DNA of 64,000 nt from contig JAGIBP010000009.1 in NCBI GenBank assembly GCA_017744285.1, positions 1 through 64,000 on the forward strand, read 5' to 3'. Each line of letters opens with the position of its first letter. The first letter of the stretch is position 1. Positions 48,008 to 57,573 of this stretch are shown piece after piece. This DNA is from Variovorax sp. Lineage in GTDB: Bacteria; Pseudomonadota; Gammaproteobacteria; Burkholderiales; Burkholderiaceae_C. Under the pieces are notes generated by a model. That model did no database searches and had not been told where the DNA came from. It was given only the letters and a program-made list of their open reading frames with translations. The translations under genes and the position numbers were made by a program.

Positions 48008-49336
48008 ATGAGCAAGATGTGGATTGGTGAGCCTTCGCGGCGCGACTTCCTGAAGGTGGCCGGCGTGGCCAGTGCCGCCGCGGGCGGCCTCCTGTCGTTG
48101 GATGCGCAGGCGCAGGGTGGCGCACTGAATGCGTACACCTGGTCGGCGGCAGTCGACCTGGTCAAGAGCCATCTCACCGCGTTCGAGGCCAAGACCGGCA
48201 TCAAGGTCGCCTACAACACCTCGCCCTGGGCGCAGTACCGCGACACCATGGTCACCAAGTTCGTGGCCAAGGCGCCGATCGACACGCTGTGGGTCTCCGA
48301 CAGCTGGCTGCCCGAGTGGGCCGATGCCGGCTGGATCGCCCCCATCAACCAGTTCCCCGATCTCCTCAAGTACAACGCCGACGCCGACCAGTTCTGCACG
48401 GATTCGATGACCTACAAGGGCAAGCAGTACGGCCTGACCTACTACTCCGACTACATGGCCTTCTTCTACGACGAGGAGATGCTGAAGAAGGCGGGCATCA
48501 AGGAGCCGCCGAAGACCTGGGACGAGGTGCTGCAGCAGTCCCTCAAGATCAAGTCGGCCGGCCTGTCGGACTACCCGATGATGCTGTCGATGGCGCGCGA
48601 GAGCTGGCTGATCGAGTTCCTGACCGCGATGGTCTACTCGCACGGTGGCCGATTCGTCCAGGACAGCGGTGCGGCCGCGATGGCACAGCCCGGTGGCGGG
48701 GCGCAGAAGGCGCTGCAATGGATCGCCGATGCGGTGCAAAAACACAAGATCATTTCGCCTGCCTGTGTGGAAACCGGCGAACTCAACGGCCTGAAGGCGT
48801 TCGGCGCGGGCAATCATGCGTTTGCGCTGCTCAGCCGCTACCGCATCCGCACGCTCAACGATCCGAAGCAGTCGCCCATTGCCGGACGCGTGCGGCAGGC
48901 CTTGATGCCCGCGGGCCCGGGCGGCTCCAATGCGACGGTCGGATGGATGCGCTTCCATGCCATGACGCCGCAGGCGGCGGCGGACAAGAGCCGCGCGGCC
49001 AACGCCGCCAAGCTCATCGAATGGTTCGGCGGCAAGGCCAACGGCCAGTACCAGTTCCAGAAGATGCTGTTCGATGACCTGGGTTCCGGCTTCGGCATCC
49101 CGTCGCTCTTCAAGGATCCCGACGTGCAGGCCAGCTATGCCAAGTACGCGGACATCAAGGTCTTCGAGGCGCAGCAGAAGCTCGCGCGCAAGAAGGACGT
49201 CATCTCCCGCTGGCTCGGCGAGTGGGACGAAGTGAACGGCGCTGCATGGCAGTCGGCGGTCATCGGCAAGTCCACGGTGGCGGACGCGCTCAAGAAGTCC
49301 GCCGGCGCGTGGAACGAACTGCGCAAGGACTCGTGA
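48008..49336 (+). CDS. ABC transporter solute-binding protein (family 1, Tat-exported)
   Basis: The 442-residue protein has a textbook twin-arginine signal (SRRDFLKVAGVASAAAGG) and then the lobes of a family-1 extracellular solute-binding protein (LNAYTWSAAVDLVKSHLTAFEAKTGIKV, quoted in part: VKSHLTAFEAKTGIKVAY). These proteins often bind sugars, sugar-like alcohols or other polar compounds. The ligand is not evident. Tat export suggests folding before export. It is the first gene of the long rightward operon and overlaps the first permease gene (GTGA). Confidence 0.9.
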   Translation: MSKMWIGEPSRRDFLKVAGVASAAAGGLLSLDAQAQGGALNAYTWSAAVDLVKSHLTAFEAKTGIKVAYNTSPWAQYRDTMVTKFVAKAPIDTLWVSDSWLPEWADAGWIAPINQFPDLLKYNADADQFCTDSMTYKGKQYGLTYYSDYMAFFYDEEMLKKAGIKEPPKTWDEVLQQSLKIKSAGLSDYPMMLSMARESWLIEFLTAMVYSHGGRFVQDSGAAAMAQPGGGAQKALQWIADAVQKHKIISPACVETGELNGLKAFGAGNHAFALLSRYRIRTLNDPKQSPIAGRVRQALMPAGPGGSNATVGWMRFHAMTPQAAADKSRAANAAKLIEWFGGKANGQYQFQKMLFDDLGSGFGIPSLFKDPDVQASYAKYADIKVFEAQQKLARKKDVISRWLGEWDEVNGAAWQSAVIGKSTVADALKKSAGAWNELRKDS

Positions 49337-50310
49337 AGACGCAGCATTCAGGCGCGGGCACTGGCGCCGCGCTTCCCATTCGCGCCGCGTCGGCCCCGCC
49401 GGCGAGCAAGCCGCAGCGACGGTGGCTTCGCTATCCGTCCAGCGTCTATGACCAGCGCAGCGCGATGCTGTTCCTGGCGCCGATGTTCGCGGTGCTGATG
49501 GCGGTCGCCGTGTTTCCGGTGCTGTATTCCTTCTGGGTCAGCCTGCACGACCTGAAGCTCACGCGGCCGAACCGCGTGCCGTTCGTCTGGTTCGGAAACT
49601 ACGTCAAGGTCTTTCAGGACCCGCTGTTCTGGGATTCGGTGCTGCGCACGGTGCACTTCAGCGTGATGTCGGTCACGGCGATCATGGTCATCGCCACCCT
49701 GATGGCGCTTCTGCTCAACGAGGACTTCCGCGGCCGCCGCGTGCTCTCCTCGATCCTGCTCATTCCCTGGGCGATCCCCTACGTGGCTAACGGCCTGATG
49801 TGGAAGTGGATCTACGACTCCGGCTACGGCGCCCTCAACGGCCTGCTGCTGCAACTGGGCTTCATCGACAAGTACCTCGTGATGCTGGGCGACACCGCCA
49901 AGACCCTGCCGCTGATCACCAATGCCTTCGTCTGGAAGGAAGTGCCCCTGGCCACCATCCTGCTGCTGGTGGTCCTGAAGTCGATTCGCGCCGACCTGTA
50001 CAGCGCCGCCAAGGTCGACGGGGCCAACGTCTGGCAGCGCTTTCTTCACATCACGCTGCCCTCGCTGGTGCCCGGCTTTGCACTGGTCATGATCTACGAA
50101 ACCATGATGGCCATCCGCCACTTCGATCTGTTCTTCGTGCTCACCGAAGGCGGGCCGGCCGAGGCCTCGCATGTCGTGGCCTGGCAGGTGTACGTGGAGA
50201 CCTTCCGCAAGCTGGCCTTCGGCACCGGCGCGGCGCTCGCCTACATCATGGCACTGGCGACCTTCGTCCTTGCCTGGTTCATCATCCGCGCCACGAGCCG
50301 CAAGCTCTGA
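49333..50310 (+). CDS. ABC transporter permease (MalF/UgpA type)
   Basis: The 325-residue permease has six hydrophobic segments after a 40-residue cytoplasmic N-terminus and the binding-protein-dependent transport motif with EAA loop SAAKVDGANVWQRFLHITLP (near 228-247), which contacts the ATPase. The start is GTG, overlapping the preceding stop. It would pair with the MalG-type permease encoded next to form the channel. Confidence 0.9.
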   Translation: MKTQHSGAGTGAALPIRAASAPPASKPQRRWLRYPSSVYDQRSAMLFLAPMFAVLMAVAVFPVLYSFWVSLHDLKLTRPNRVPFVWFGNYVKVFQDPLFWDSVLRTVHFSVMSVTAIMVIATLMALLLNEDFRGRRVLSSILLIPWAIPYVANGLMWKWIYDSGYGALNGLLLQLGFIDKYLVMLGDTAKTLPLITNAFVWKEVPLATILLLVVLKSIRADLYSAAKVDGANVWQRFLHITLPSLVPGFALVMIYETMMAIRHFDLFFVLTEGGPAEASHVVAWQVYVETFRKLAFGTGAALAYIMALATFVLAWFIIRATSRKL

Positions 50311-50324
50311 GCACAGGACGCACC

Positions 50325-51233
50325 ATGAAAAGGTACCTTCCCGGCCGCCGCGCGATGCTGTTCGCAGCCTCGCTGCTGTTCTCCCTCTACGTGCTGGCGC
50401 CCATCGGCTGGCTCGTGTCGTCCTCGTTGCAGTCCGAGGCGGAAATCACTTCCGTGCCACCGCACTGGGTGCCCCATGCGCCCACGCTCGACAACTTCCG
50501 CGCGATCTTCAAGGCGCCCGACGAGAAGGTGACCTACGAGACCCGCAAGCAGGGCGACACCGCCACCGGCGGCTTCATCCCGTCGACGGCGGCCAACCTG
50601 CTGCCGGCCATGAAGAACAGCTTCATCGTCGCCGCCGCGGTGGTGGTGCTGAACCTGCTGGTGAGCGTGCCGGCGGCCTACGCGCTCGCCAAGATCCGCT
50701 TCATCGGACGCTCCGCATCCATGTACTTCATGCTGTCGACGCGGGTGATTCCCGACATCGCGCTGGTGGTGCCGTTCTTCCTGTTCGTGCAGAAGCTCGG
50801 GCTGATGGACAACCTGCTCTCGCTGGTCATCACCTATCTCGCGATCACCGTGCCATTCAGCATCTTCATCCTGACCGGCTACTTCGAGTCGCTGCCCGAC
50901 GAGCTCGACAAGGCCGCGCGCGTGGACGGCTGCTCGCGCCTGCAGACGCTGGTGCTCGTGTTCCTGCCGCTGGCCCTGCCTTCGATCGTCGCCGTGGTGC
51001 TGTTCACCTTCCTCACGAGCTGGAACGAGTTCCTGCTGGCACTGATGTTCACGCAGACGCCGGCCTCGCAGACCATGCCGATCGTGGTGGCCTCGTTCAC
51101 CTCGGATTTCAACATCAGCTTCTCTTTCATCAATGCCGCCGGCGCGCTGGCGATCGTGCCCCCCGTGCTGGTCGCCATCGTGTTCGAGCGCTACATCGTG
51201 TCCGGCCTGACCGCCGGCGCCGTCAAGGGCTAA
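50325..51233 (+). CDS. ABC transporter permease (MalG/UgpE type)
   Basis: The 302-residue permease has an initial hydrophobic segment, a large periplasmic loop (about 40-95), and further membrane segments. The EAA loop reads ELDKAARVDGCSRLQTLVLVFLP (near 190-210). It is the second half of the import channel. It begins 14 bases after the first permease and is followed by the ATPase gene after 8 bases. Confidence 0.9.
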   Translation: MKRYLPGRRAMLFAASLLFSLYVLAPIGWLVSSSLQSEAEITSVPPHWVPHAPTLDNFRAIFKAPDEKVTYETRKQGDTATGGFIPSTAANLLPAMKNSFIVAAAVVVLNLLVSVPAAYALAKIRFIGRSASMYFMLSTRVIPDIALVVPFFLFVQKLGLMDNLLSLVITYLAITVPFSIFILTGYFESLPDELDKAARVDGCSRLQTLVLVFLPLALPSIVAVVLFTFLTSWNEFLLALMFTQTPASQTMPIVVASFTSDFNISFSFINAAGALAIVPPVLVAIVFERYIVSGLTAGAVKG

Positions 51234-51241
51234 GGCAATCC

Positions 51242-52342
51242 ATGGCACGCATCCAGTTCGAATCCGTGCGCAAGCAGTATCCCAACGGGTACACCGCGCT
51301 CGAAGACCTCAACCTCCACATCGCCGACAAGGAGTTCCTGGTGCTTCTGGGGCCTTCGGGCTGCGGCAAGTCGACCACGCTCAACATGATCGCCGGGCTG
51401 GAGGATGTGACCGAGGGTCACCTGCGTTTCGACGCCGAGATCATGAACACGGTGCCGCCCCACAGGCGGGACGTGTCGATGGTGTTCCAGAGCTATGCGC
51501 TGTATCCGCACAAGACGGTGTACGACAACATCGCCTTCGGCCTGAAGATGCGCAAGTTCGACAAGGCCGAGATCGACCGCCGCGTGCGCGATGCCGCCCG
51601 TCGCCTGGAGATCGAGCCGCTGCTGGAGCGCCGGCCCGACCAGCTCTCGGGCGGCCAGCGCCAGCGCGTGGCGCTGGGCCGCGCCATGGTGCGCAAGCCG
51701 CAGGTGTTCCTGATGGATGAGCCGCTGTCCAACCTCGACGCGGCGCTGCGCATCTCGATGCGCGCCGAGATCAAGCAGTTGCACCAGGCCATGCAGACCA
51801 CGTTCGTCTATGTGACGCACGACCAGGCGGAGGCGCTGACGCTGGCCGATCGCATCGTCGTGATGCGCAGCGGCGTGGTGCAGCAGATCGGGACGCCCGA
51901 TGCGATCTACGAGCGCCCGAGCAACATGTTCGTGGCCTCGTTCCTCGGCAACCCGCCGATCAACTTCATCCGCGGAAGCCTGGCCCGCCAGCCGCAAGGC
52001 CTGGTGTTCCGGTGCGGCGAGACCGTGCTGACGCTGCCGGATGCCGCGGCGCAGAAGCTCGCCGGCCACGACGGCCGCGAAGTCGTGCTGGGGATCCGGG
52101 CGGAGGACGTGGCCGAAAGCGGCGATGCCTCCGAAGGCGCGCGCCTGGGTGGACGCATCCTTTCCGTCCTGCCCGTTGGCTCGGACCAGTTCCTGGAGAT
52201 GGAGGTAACGCAGACGAAGCTGTTCTTCCGCGTCGGCAAGGAGTGCCAGTACAAGGCGGGCGACCAGGCGCAACTGGCGATCCATCTGAACCGCCTGCAC
52301 GTGTTCGACGCCGAGACGACCCGGAACCTGCTCTGGGCCTGA
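51242..52342 (+). CDS. ABC transporter ATP-binding protein (MalK/UgpC type)
   Basis: The 366-residue ATPase has Walker A GPSGCGKST (about 38-46), the signature LSGGQRQRVALGRA, Walker B VFLMDEPLSNLD and the switch His in VTHDQAEALT. The C-terminal extension (from about 240) is the beta-rich regulatory TOBE-type domain of carbohydrate importers. It energises uptake through the two permeases. It is followed after 7 bases by the molybdenum hydroxylase genes, linking uptake to oxidation of the same compound. Confidence 0.93.
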   Translation: MARIQFESVRKQYPNGYTALEDLNLHIADKEFLVLLGPSGCGKSTTLNMIAGLEDVTEGHLRFDAEIMNTVPPHRRDVSMVFQSYALYPHKTVYDNIAFGLKMRKFDKAEIDRRVRDAARRLEIEPLLERRPDQLSGGQRQRVALGRAMVRKPQVFLMDEPLSNLDAALRISMRAEIKQLHQAMQTTFVYVTHDQAEALTLADRIVVMRSGVVQQIGTPDAIYERPSNMFVASFLGNPPINFIRGSLARQPQGLVFRCGETVLTLPDAAAQKLAGHDGREVVLGIRAEDVAESGDASEGARLGGRILSVLPVGSDQFLEMEVTQTKLFFRVGKECQYKAGDQAQLAIHLNRLHVFDAETTRNLLWA

Positions 52343-52349
52343 AGCCACG

Positions 52350-53219
52350 GTGAAACCCACAGCCTTCACGTACCACCGGCCGACCTCTCCCGATGAGGCG
52401 CTGTCGCTGCTCGCCCGTCACGGTGCGCACGCCAAGGTCATCGCCGGAGGGCAAAGCCTGGTGCCCATGATGAACATGCGGTTGGCCAGTCCGGCCCACC
52501 TCATCGACATCAACGACCTGAGCGAACTGGCGCAGGTCCGCCTGCGCGGCGACTCGCTCGAAGTGGGTGCGCTGGCCCGGCATCGCGCGGTGGCCGAATC
52601 GCCGCTCGTGCGCGAGCACTGCCCGCTGCTCATGCAGGCGGCGCGCACCATCGGCCACTACGCCGTCCGTGAACGCGGCACGGTCGGCGGCAGCCTCGCG
52701 CATGCCGACCCTGCGGCGCAGCATGCGCTCGTCGCGGTGACGCTCGGCGCGAAGCTGACGCTGGCATCGCGGGGCGGCGAGCGCGTGGTCGATGCGGGGG
52801 AGTTCCTGACGTCGGCGATGAGCACGACGCTCGCGCCCGACGAGATGGTGCTGTCGGTGCGCTATCCGTGCGCCGGTCCGGGGGAGGTCTCGGCCTTCCG
52901 CATGTTCAACCAGCGTCACGGCGATTTCGCGCTCGTGGCGGTGGCCGCCACCCTGACGCTGGTCGAGGGGCGCGTCGCTGCGCTGCGCGTGGGCGTGGGC
53001 GGGGTCGCACCGGTGCCGCAGCGGCTCGAAGGCCTGGAACGCTTTGGCGGCCGCGTGCCGGACATCGACTGGGTGGCCGAAGTGGCCCGCGCCGCGCGGG
53101 AATCCGTGTCACCGGAAGAGCATCCGCGGGTGCCGGCGCTGTATCGCAGCGAACTCACGGAAACCCTGGTGGCGCGCGCGCTCGCGCGCTGCGTGGAAAG
53201 AAGCGGGGCGTTTGCATGA
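52350..53219 (+). CDS. Molybdenum hydroxylase FAD subunit (CoxM type)
   Basis: The 289-residue subunit has the two FAD-binding motifs of the xanthine oxidase family medium subunit: AGGQSLVPMMNMRLA (about 32-46) and TVGGSLAHADPAAQ (about 111-124). It passes electrons from the iron-sulfur subunit to an acceptor. The start is GTG, and the stop overlaps the ATG of the next gene. It is part of a three-subunit M-S-L hydroxylase order. Confidence 0.92.
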   Translation: MKPTAFTYHRPTSPDEALSLLARHGAHAKVIAGGQSLVPMMNMRLASPAHLIDINDLSELAQVRLRGDSLEVGALARHRAVAESPLVREHCPLLMQAARTIGHYAVRERGTVGGSLAHADPAAQHALVAVTLGAKLTLASRGGERVVDAGEFLTSAMSTTLAPDEMVLSVRYPCAGPGEVSAFRMFNQRHGDFALVAVAATLTLVEGRVAALRVGVGGVAPVPQRLEGLERFGGRVPDIDWVAEVARAARESVSPEEHPRVPALYRSELTETLVARALARCVERSGAFA

Positions 53220-53710
53220 CCATCCAGCGCATCACCCTCACGGTCAACGGCCGCAACGTCGAGTTCGACGCGCCGCATCGCAAGCTTCTGTCCGACGCCC
53301 TGCGCGAGGACTGCGGCCTGACCGGAACGCACGTGGGCTGCGAACACGGCGTGTGCGGCGCCTGCACGGTGCTCGTGGACGGCCGCCCCCAGCGGTCGTG
53401 CCTGAGCTTCGCGGTGCAGATGGAAGGGCACGAGATCGAAACCGTCGAGGCCGTCGGCACGCCGCAGCGGCTGTCCCCCCTGCAGCAGGCCTTGCACGAG
53501 TGTCACGGGCTGCAGTGCGGCTTCTGCACGCCGGGCATCGTGATGACCTTCGAGGCCTTCCTGAAGGACCAGCCTGATCCGAGCGAAGCGCAGGTGCGCG
53601 AGGCGCTCTCGGGCAATCTCTGCCGCTGCACCGGCTACCAGAACATCGTGGACGCCATCCTGCTGGCGGCGCGCCGCATGCGCGAGGGGGCGAGCGATGA
53701 GCGAACCTGA
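53216..53710 (+). CDS. Molybdenum hydroxylase [2Fe-2S] subunit (CoxS type)
   Basis: The 164-residue subunit binds two [2Fe-2S] clusters. The plant-type site is CEHGVCGACTVLVDG plus a downstream Cys; the second site is QCGFCTPGIV and LCRCTGYQNI. It overlaps the large-subunit gene by 14 bases, a strong sign of coupled synthesis. Confidence 0.93.
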   Translation: MTIQRITLTVNGRNVEFDAPHRKLLSDALREDCGLTGTHVGCEHGVCGACTVLVDGRPQRSCLSFAVQMEGHEIETVEAVGTPQRLSPLQQALHECHGLQCGFCTPGIVMTFEAFLKDQPDPSEAQVREALSGNLCRCTGYQNIVDAILLAARRMREGASDERT

Positions 53711-56069
53711 ATTCCGTTCCATCGGTCGCCACGAACCGCGCCGCGAGGACGCGCGCCTGCTCACCGGGCGCGGGCGCTACGTCGACGACATCGTGGTGCC
53801 GGGCGCGCTGCACGCGTGCTTCGTGCGCTCGCCGCACGCGCATGCGCGCCTCGTGGCAATCGACACGGCCGCCGCGCTCGCGATGCCGGGCGTGGTCGCT
53901 GTCTATACGGGGCGCGACATCGCGGCGCACACCACCCGCCACCGCATGGCGCCGCCGATCGAGGGCTTGCAGCCCATGGAATCGGACACGTTGCCGATCG
54001 ACAAGGTGCGTTTCCAGGGCGACCCGGTGGCCTGCGTGATCGCCACGGACCGCTACCTCGCCGAAGACGCCGCCGAGCACGTCGACGTGGAATATGAGGT
54101 GCTGCCCGCGGTGGCGACGATGGCGCAGGCCCTCGAAGCGCATGCGCCGCGCGTGGACGATGCACTGCCTTCGAACCTGCTCTCGCACCAGCACGCGAGC
54201 TGGGGCGACGTCGACGGGGCAATGGCCCGCGCCCACCGCGTCATCGAAAGCAGTTTTTCGATGCACCGCCAGACCCATCTGCCGATCGAAACGCGCGGCT
54301 GCATCGCGAGCTGGGACGCCGGGCGGGAACATCTGCTGTTCCAGGTCGGCACGCAGGTGCCGCACCCTTACCGGACCACGCTGGCGGGCCGCCTGCGGCT
54401 GTCCGAATCGCAGGTCACGGTCGCGTCGCCGGACGTGGGCGGCGGCTTCGGCCAGAAGATCGCGGTCTATCGCGAAGAGCTCACGGTGGCGGTGGCTTCG
54501 ATCCTGTTGCAGCGGCCCGTGCGCTGGCGCGAGGACCGCATGGAAAACCTGCTGGCTTCCTCGCAGGCGCGCGAGGACTTCTGCCACACCCGGGTGGCCG
54601 TGGACGCACAGGGCCGCATCCTGGCGCTGGACCTTCAGATCGTGGAGGACTTCGGCGCCTACAGCTTCTACCCTGGCAACTACCTGGCGCGCGTGGTGGC
54701 GATGATCATCACGGGCCCCTACCGCATCGCCGACTACCGCTACGACGTGAAGGTGGTGCTGTCGAACAAGGTGGGCAACGGGCCCATGCGCGCGCCCATG
54801 GCCATCACCAGCTGGGTGATGGAAGGCACCGTGGACAACGTGGCGCGCGAACTCGGGCTGGACCCGGTGGCGGTGCGGCGCATCAACATGCTCGAGGGGC
54901 GCGACTATCCCTACACCATGGCCACGGGCGAAGTGCTGGCGGACATCACGCCACGCGAAACCATGGAAGCCGCGCTGGCGGCGATCGACTACCCGGCCTT
55001 CCGGCAGCGCCAGGCCGAGGCGCGCGAGCGGGGCGAATACCTGGGCCTGGGCCTCTGCACGGTTGTCGAGTCCACCACCTATGGCTCGAAGTTCTACAAG
55101 GCCGCAGGCATCCCCGGCTCCGGCCACGAGGCCGCCTGGGTGCGCATCGAGCCTTCCGGCGTGGTGAACGCTTCCGTCGGACTGGGCGCCACGGGGCAAG
55201 GCTACGAGACCGCGCTGTCGCAGGCCGTGGCGGAAGGGCTGGGCGTGCCTTCGTCGTGCGTGAAGATCCACCTGGGCCACACCGATGTCGCGCCCTACGG
55301 CATGGGCAGCCGCGGTGCGCGCGGCGGTACCGCGGGCGGCGGCACGCTCTACCTGTGCGCGCTGGACGCGCGCCGCGCGGTGCAGACCATCGCGGCGCAC
55401 CGTCTCGGGCTGCCGCTCGATGCCGTGCGCCTGCGCGACGGCGTCGTGCAGCAGCACGTCGAAGGCGAGTGGCGCGAAGCCGGGCTCACCCTGGCCGATA
55501 TCGCGCGGCTGGCGTACCTGGATCCGCTGGCGCTGCCGCCGGGCTTGGCGCCCGGCCTGGAGTTCCACAAGACGTACGAGCCGCCGCCCATGACCTATTC
55601 CAACTCCAGTCATGCGTGCATCGTGCGCATCGACGCGGCCACAGGTGCGGTGCAGATCGAGCGCTACGTGGCCGCGGAGGATTGCGGCACGGTACTCAGT
55701 CCGGTGGTGGTGCAGGGGCAGCAGCATGGCGCGATCGCGATGGGCCTGTCGGGCACCCTGATGGAGCACATGGACTACGACCCGGACACGGGGCAGAACC
55801 TGTCGGGATCGCTGGCGGACTACCTGGTGGCGACCGCGCACGAGATTCCGCGCATCGAGCTGATCCCCATGCACACGCCCAGCCGGGCGACGCCGGCGGG
55901 CATCAAGGGCATGGCCGAAGGCGGCGTGATGGGATCGATCGGCGCCCTGATGAACGCCGTGAACGACGCGCTGGCGCCCCTGGGCGTGCAGGCCACCCGC
56001 CAGCCGCTCGCACCGGCCTACATGCGCAGTCTGCTGCGCGGCAATCCAACGATGGAGAACAAGCAATGA
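53697..56069 (+). CDS. Molybdenum hydroxylase large subunit (CoxL/XdhB-like)
   Basis: The 790-residue molybdopterin subunit has the family's N-terminal domain (RHEPRREDARLLTGRGRYVDD, quoted in part: EDARLLTGRGRYVDDIVV), the cofactor loop VGGGFGQKI, a second loop near NGPMRAPMA, and the active-site Glu near residue 741 in GMAEGGVMGS. The form I CO dehydrogenase loop (AYxCSFR) is not present, so this is not a CO dehydrogenase. It should hydroxylate an N-heterocycle, aldehyde or similar carbon using water. The substrate is unknown. No XdhC/CoxD-type maturation gene is in the window. Confidence 0.9.
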   Translation: MSEPEFRSIGRHEPRREDARLLTGRGRYVDDIVVPGALHACFVRSPHAHARLVAIDTAAALAMPGVVAVYTGRDIAAHTTRHRMAPPIEGLQPMESDTLPIDKVRFQGDPVACVIATDRYLAEDAAEHVDVEYEVLPAVATMAQALEAHAPRVDDALPSNLLSHQHASWGDVDGAMARAHRVIESSFSMHRQTHLPIETRGCIASWDAGREHLLFQVGTQVPHPYRTTLAGRLRLSESQVTVASPDVGGGFGQKIAVYREELTVAVASILLQRPVRWREDRMENLLASSQAREDFCHTRVAVDAQGRILALDLQIVEDFGAYSFYPGNYLARVVAMIITGPYRIADYRYDVKVVLSNKVGNGPMRAPMAITSWVMEGTVDNVARELGLDPVAVRRINMLEGRDYPYTMATGEVLADITPRETMEAALAAIDYPAFRQRQAEARERGEYLGLGLCTVVESTTYGSKFYKAAGIPGSGHEAAWVRIEPSGVVNASVGLGATGQGYETALSQAVAEGLGVPSSCVKIHLGHTDVAPYGMGSRGARGGTAGGGTLYLCALDARRAVQTIAAHRLGLPLDAVRLRDGVVQQHVEGEWREAGLTLADIARLAYLDPLALPPGLAPGLEFHKTYEPPPMTYSNSSHACIVRIDAATGAVQIERYVAAEDCGTVLSPVVVQGQQHGAIAMGLSGTLMEHMDYDPDTGQNLSGSLADYLVATAHEIPRIELIPMHTPSRATPAGIKGMAEGGVMGSIGALMNAVNDALAPLGVQATRQPLAPAYMRSLLRGNPTMENKQ

Positions 56070-56950
56070 GTGAAGCGAATTCCGCGGCCCGCATCGGGTT
56101 CGTGGGCCTGGGCATCATGGGCCAGCACATGGCCCGGCACCTGCTGGCCGCCGGCCACCCTTTGCGTGTGTACAACCGATCGGCCGACAAGGCGCGGCCG
56201 CTGCTGGACGAAGGCGCGATCTGGTGCGACACGCCGGGCGCCGTGGCTGCCGGCTCGGACGTGGTGATCACCATGGTGGGCCATCCGCACGACGTGGAGG
56301 AGGTCTGGCTGGGCGCGGATGGCATCCTGGCCCATGCATCCGGCGCGCTGCTGATCGACATGACGACCTCCAGCCCCGAACTGGCGAAGCGCCTGGCCCA
56401 CGAAGCGGCCAAGCGCGGCTGCCGCGCACTCGATGCGCCGGTGTCGGGTGGCGACGTCGGTGCGCGCGAGGCGCGCCTGTCCATCATGGTGGGCGGTGAC
56501 GCCGCGGCATTCGACCAGGCGCTGCCCATCCTGCAGCGCATGGGCAAGACGATCGTTCACGCGGGCGCTGCCGGCAGCGGCCAGCACACCAAGATGTGCA
56601 ATCAGATCGTCATCGCCTCCACGATCATGGGCACCTGCGAGGGCCTGGCCTATGCCCGCGCCGCGGGTCTCGACCTGGATCTCGTGCTGTCGTGCATCGG
56701 TGGCGGCGCGGCGGGCAGTTTCCAGCTGAACGTGATGGGGCCGAGGATCGTCAAGGGCGACTTCGCGCCCGGCTTCATGATCGAGCACTTCCTCAAGGAT
56801 CTGTCGATCGCGTTGGCCGAAGCCGATCGCATGAAGGTCGCGCTGCCCGGGGCGGCGCAGGCACGCAAGCTCTATATGCAATTGTCGGAGCAGGGCCATG
56901 CGCGTGATGGCACGCAGGCCCTCGCACGCCTGTATGGAGCTGCCGCATGA
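56066..56950 (+). CDS. Beta-hydroxyacid dehydrogenase (3-hydroxyisobutyrate dehydrogenase family)
   Basis: The 294-residue protein has an N-terminal Rossmann domain (GFVGLGIMGQHMARHLLAAG), the substrate motif DAPVSGGDVGAREA, and the catalytic-Lys segment GQHTKMCNQI. It oxidises or reduces a 3-hydroxy acid or semialdehyde: candidates are 3-hydroxyisobutyrate, tartronate semialdehyde, serine or 2-(hydroxymethyl)glutarate. It overlaps the large-subunit stop by four bases, placing it in the same pathway. Confidence 0.88.
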   Translation: MSEANSAARIGFVGLGIMGQHMARHLLAAGHPLRVYNRSADKARPLLDEGAIWCDTPGAVAAGSDVVITMVGHPHDVEEVWLGADGILAHASGALLIDMTTSSPELAKRLAHEAAKRGCRALDAPVSGGDVGAREARLSIMVGGDAAAFDQALPILQRMGKTIVHAGAAGSGQHTKMCNQIVIASTIMGTCEGLAYARAAGLDLDLVLSCIGGGAAGSFQLNVMGPRIVKGDFAPGFMIEHFLKDLSIALAEADRMKVALPGAAQARKLYMQLSEQGHARDGTQALARLYGAAA

Positions 56951-57573
56951 CCATGGAGATCACCGGCGAGTACCTGGTGCCCGCACCGCAGGCGCGCGTC
57001 TGGCAGGCGCTGAACGATCCCCAGGTGCTGCGCGCCAGCATTGCCGGCTGCCAGTCGCTCGAGAAGGTGTCGGAGTCCGAGTTCTCCGCGATCGTCACCA
57101 CCAAGGTGGGCCCGGTGTCGGCGACGTTTCGCGGCACTGTCAGCCTGTCCGATCTGGATGCGCCCCATGGCTATACGCTCACCGGTCGAGGCCAAGGCGG
57201 CGCCGCCGGTTTCGCGAAGATGAGCTCGCGGGTCGCGTTGCAGCCGCAGGGGGAGCAAACGCTGTTGCGCTACACCGCGCAGGCCGAGATCGGCGGCAAG
57301 CTCGCCAGCGTGGGCAGCCGCCTGATGCAGGCGGTCGCGAAGAAGAACGCCGATGAGTTCTTCGCCGCGTTCACACGGCAGCTCGGCGGTGCGCCGCAAT
57401 CCGCGCCGCAGCCGCTGGAAGAGGCGGCGCACGGGGACAGTGCGATCTCCGCGAGCCCTGCTCCCGTCGCCGCGGGCGGCGGCCTGGGTGCGCCCGTGCC
57501 TGCATGGCTGGTCGTGTTCGGGAGCGGCCTCGGAGCGGGGCTCGGCTATTGCCTGGCCCTGGTGGCGCGATGA
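56947..57573 (+). CDS. CoxG-type SRPBCC protein with C-terminal membrane anchor
   Basis: The 208-residue protein has an SRPBCC/CoxG domain at about 1-145 (YLVPAPQARVWQALNDPQVL; IAGCQSLEKV) and a Pro/Ala-rich linker. A C-terminal hydrophobic segment follows (about 182-205, WLVVFGSGLGAGLGYCLALV). In Oligotropha CoxG anchors CO dehydrogenase to the cytoplasmic membrane, and the same role for this hydroxylase is likely. It overlaps genes on both sides by four bases. Confidence 0.88.
   Translation: MTMEITGEYLVPAPQARVWQALNDPQVLRASIAGCQSLEKVSESEFSAIVTTKVGPVSATFRGTVSLSDLDAPHGYTLTGRGQGGAAGFAKMSSRVALQPQGEQTLLRYTAQAEIGGKLASVGSRLMQAVAKKNADEFFAAFTRQLGGAPQSAPQPLEEAAHGDSAISASPAPVAAGGGLGAPVPAWLVVFGSGLGAGLGYCLALVAR

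Noticed and set aside
49348-50172. Minus-strand ORF opposite the first ABC permease
   Set aside because: It is His/Gln/Arg-rich shadow sequence; the permease on the plus strand is clear.
53244-56066. 940-codon minus-strand ORF opposite the Mo-hydroxylase large subunit
   Set aside because: It is the same kind of antisense shadow; the plus-strand frame has all family motifs.
52350-56069. Aerobic CO dehydrogenase (coxMSL)
   Set aside because: The gene order fits, but the large subunit lacks the AYxCSFR active-site loop, so a hydroxylase with another substrate is more likely.
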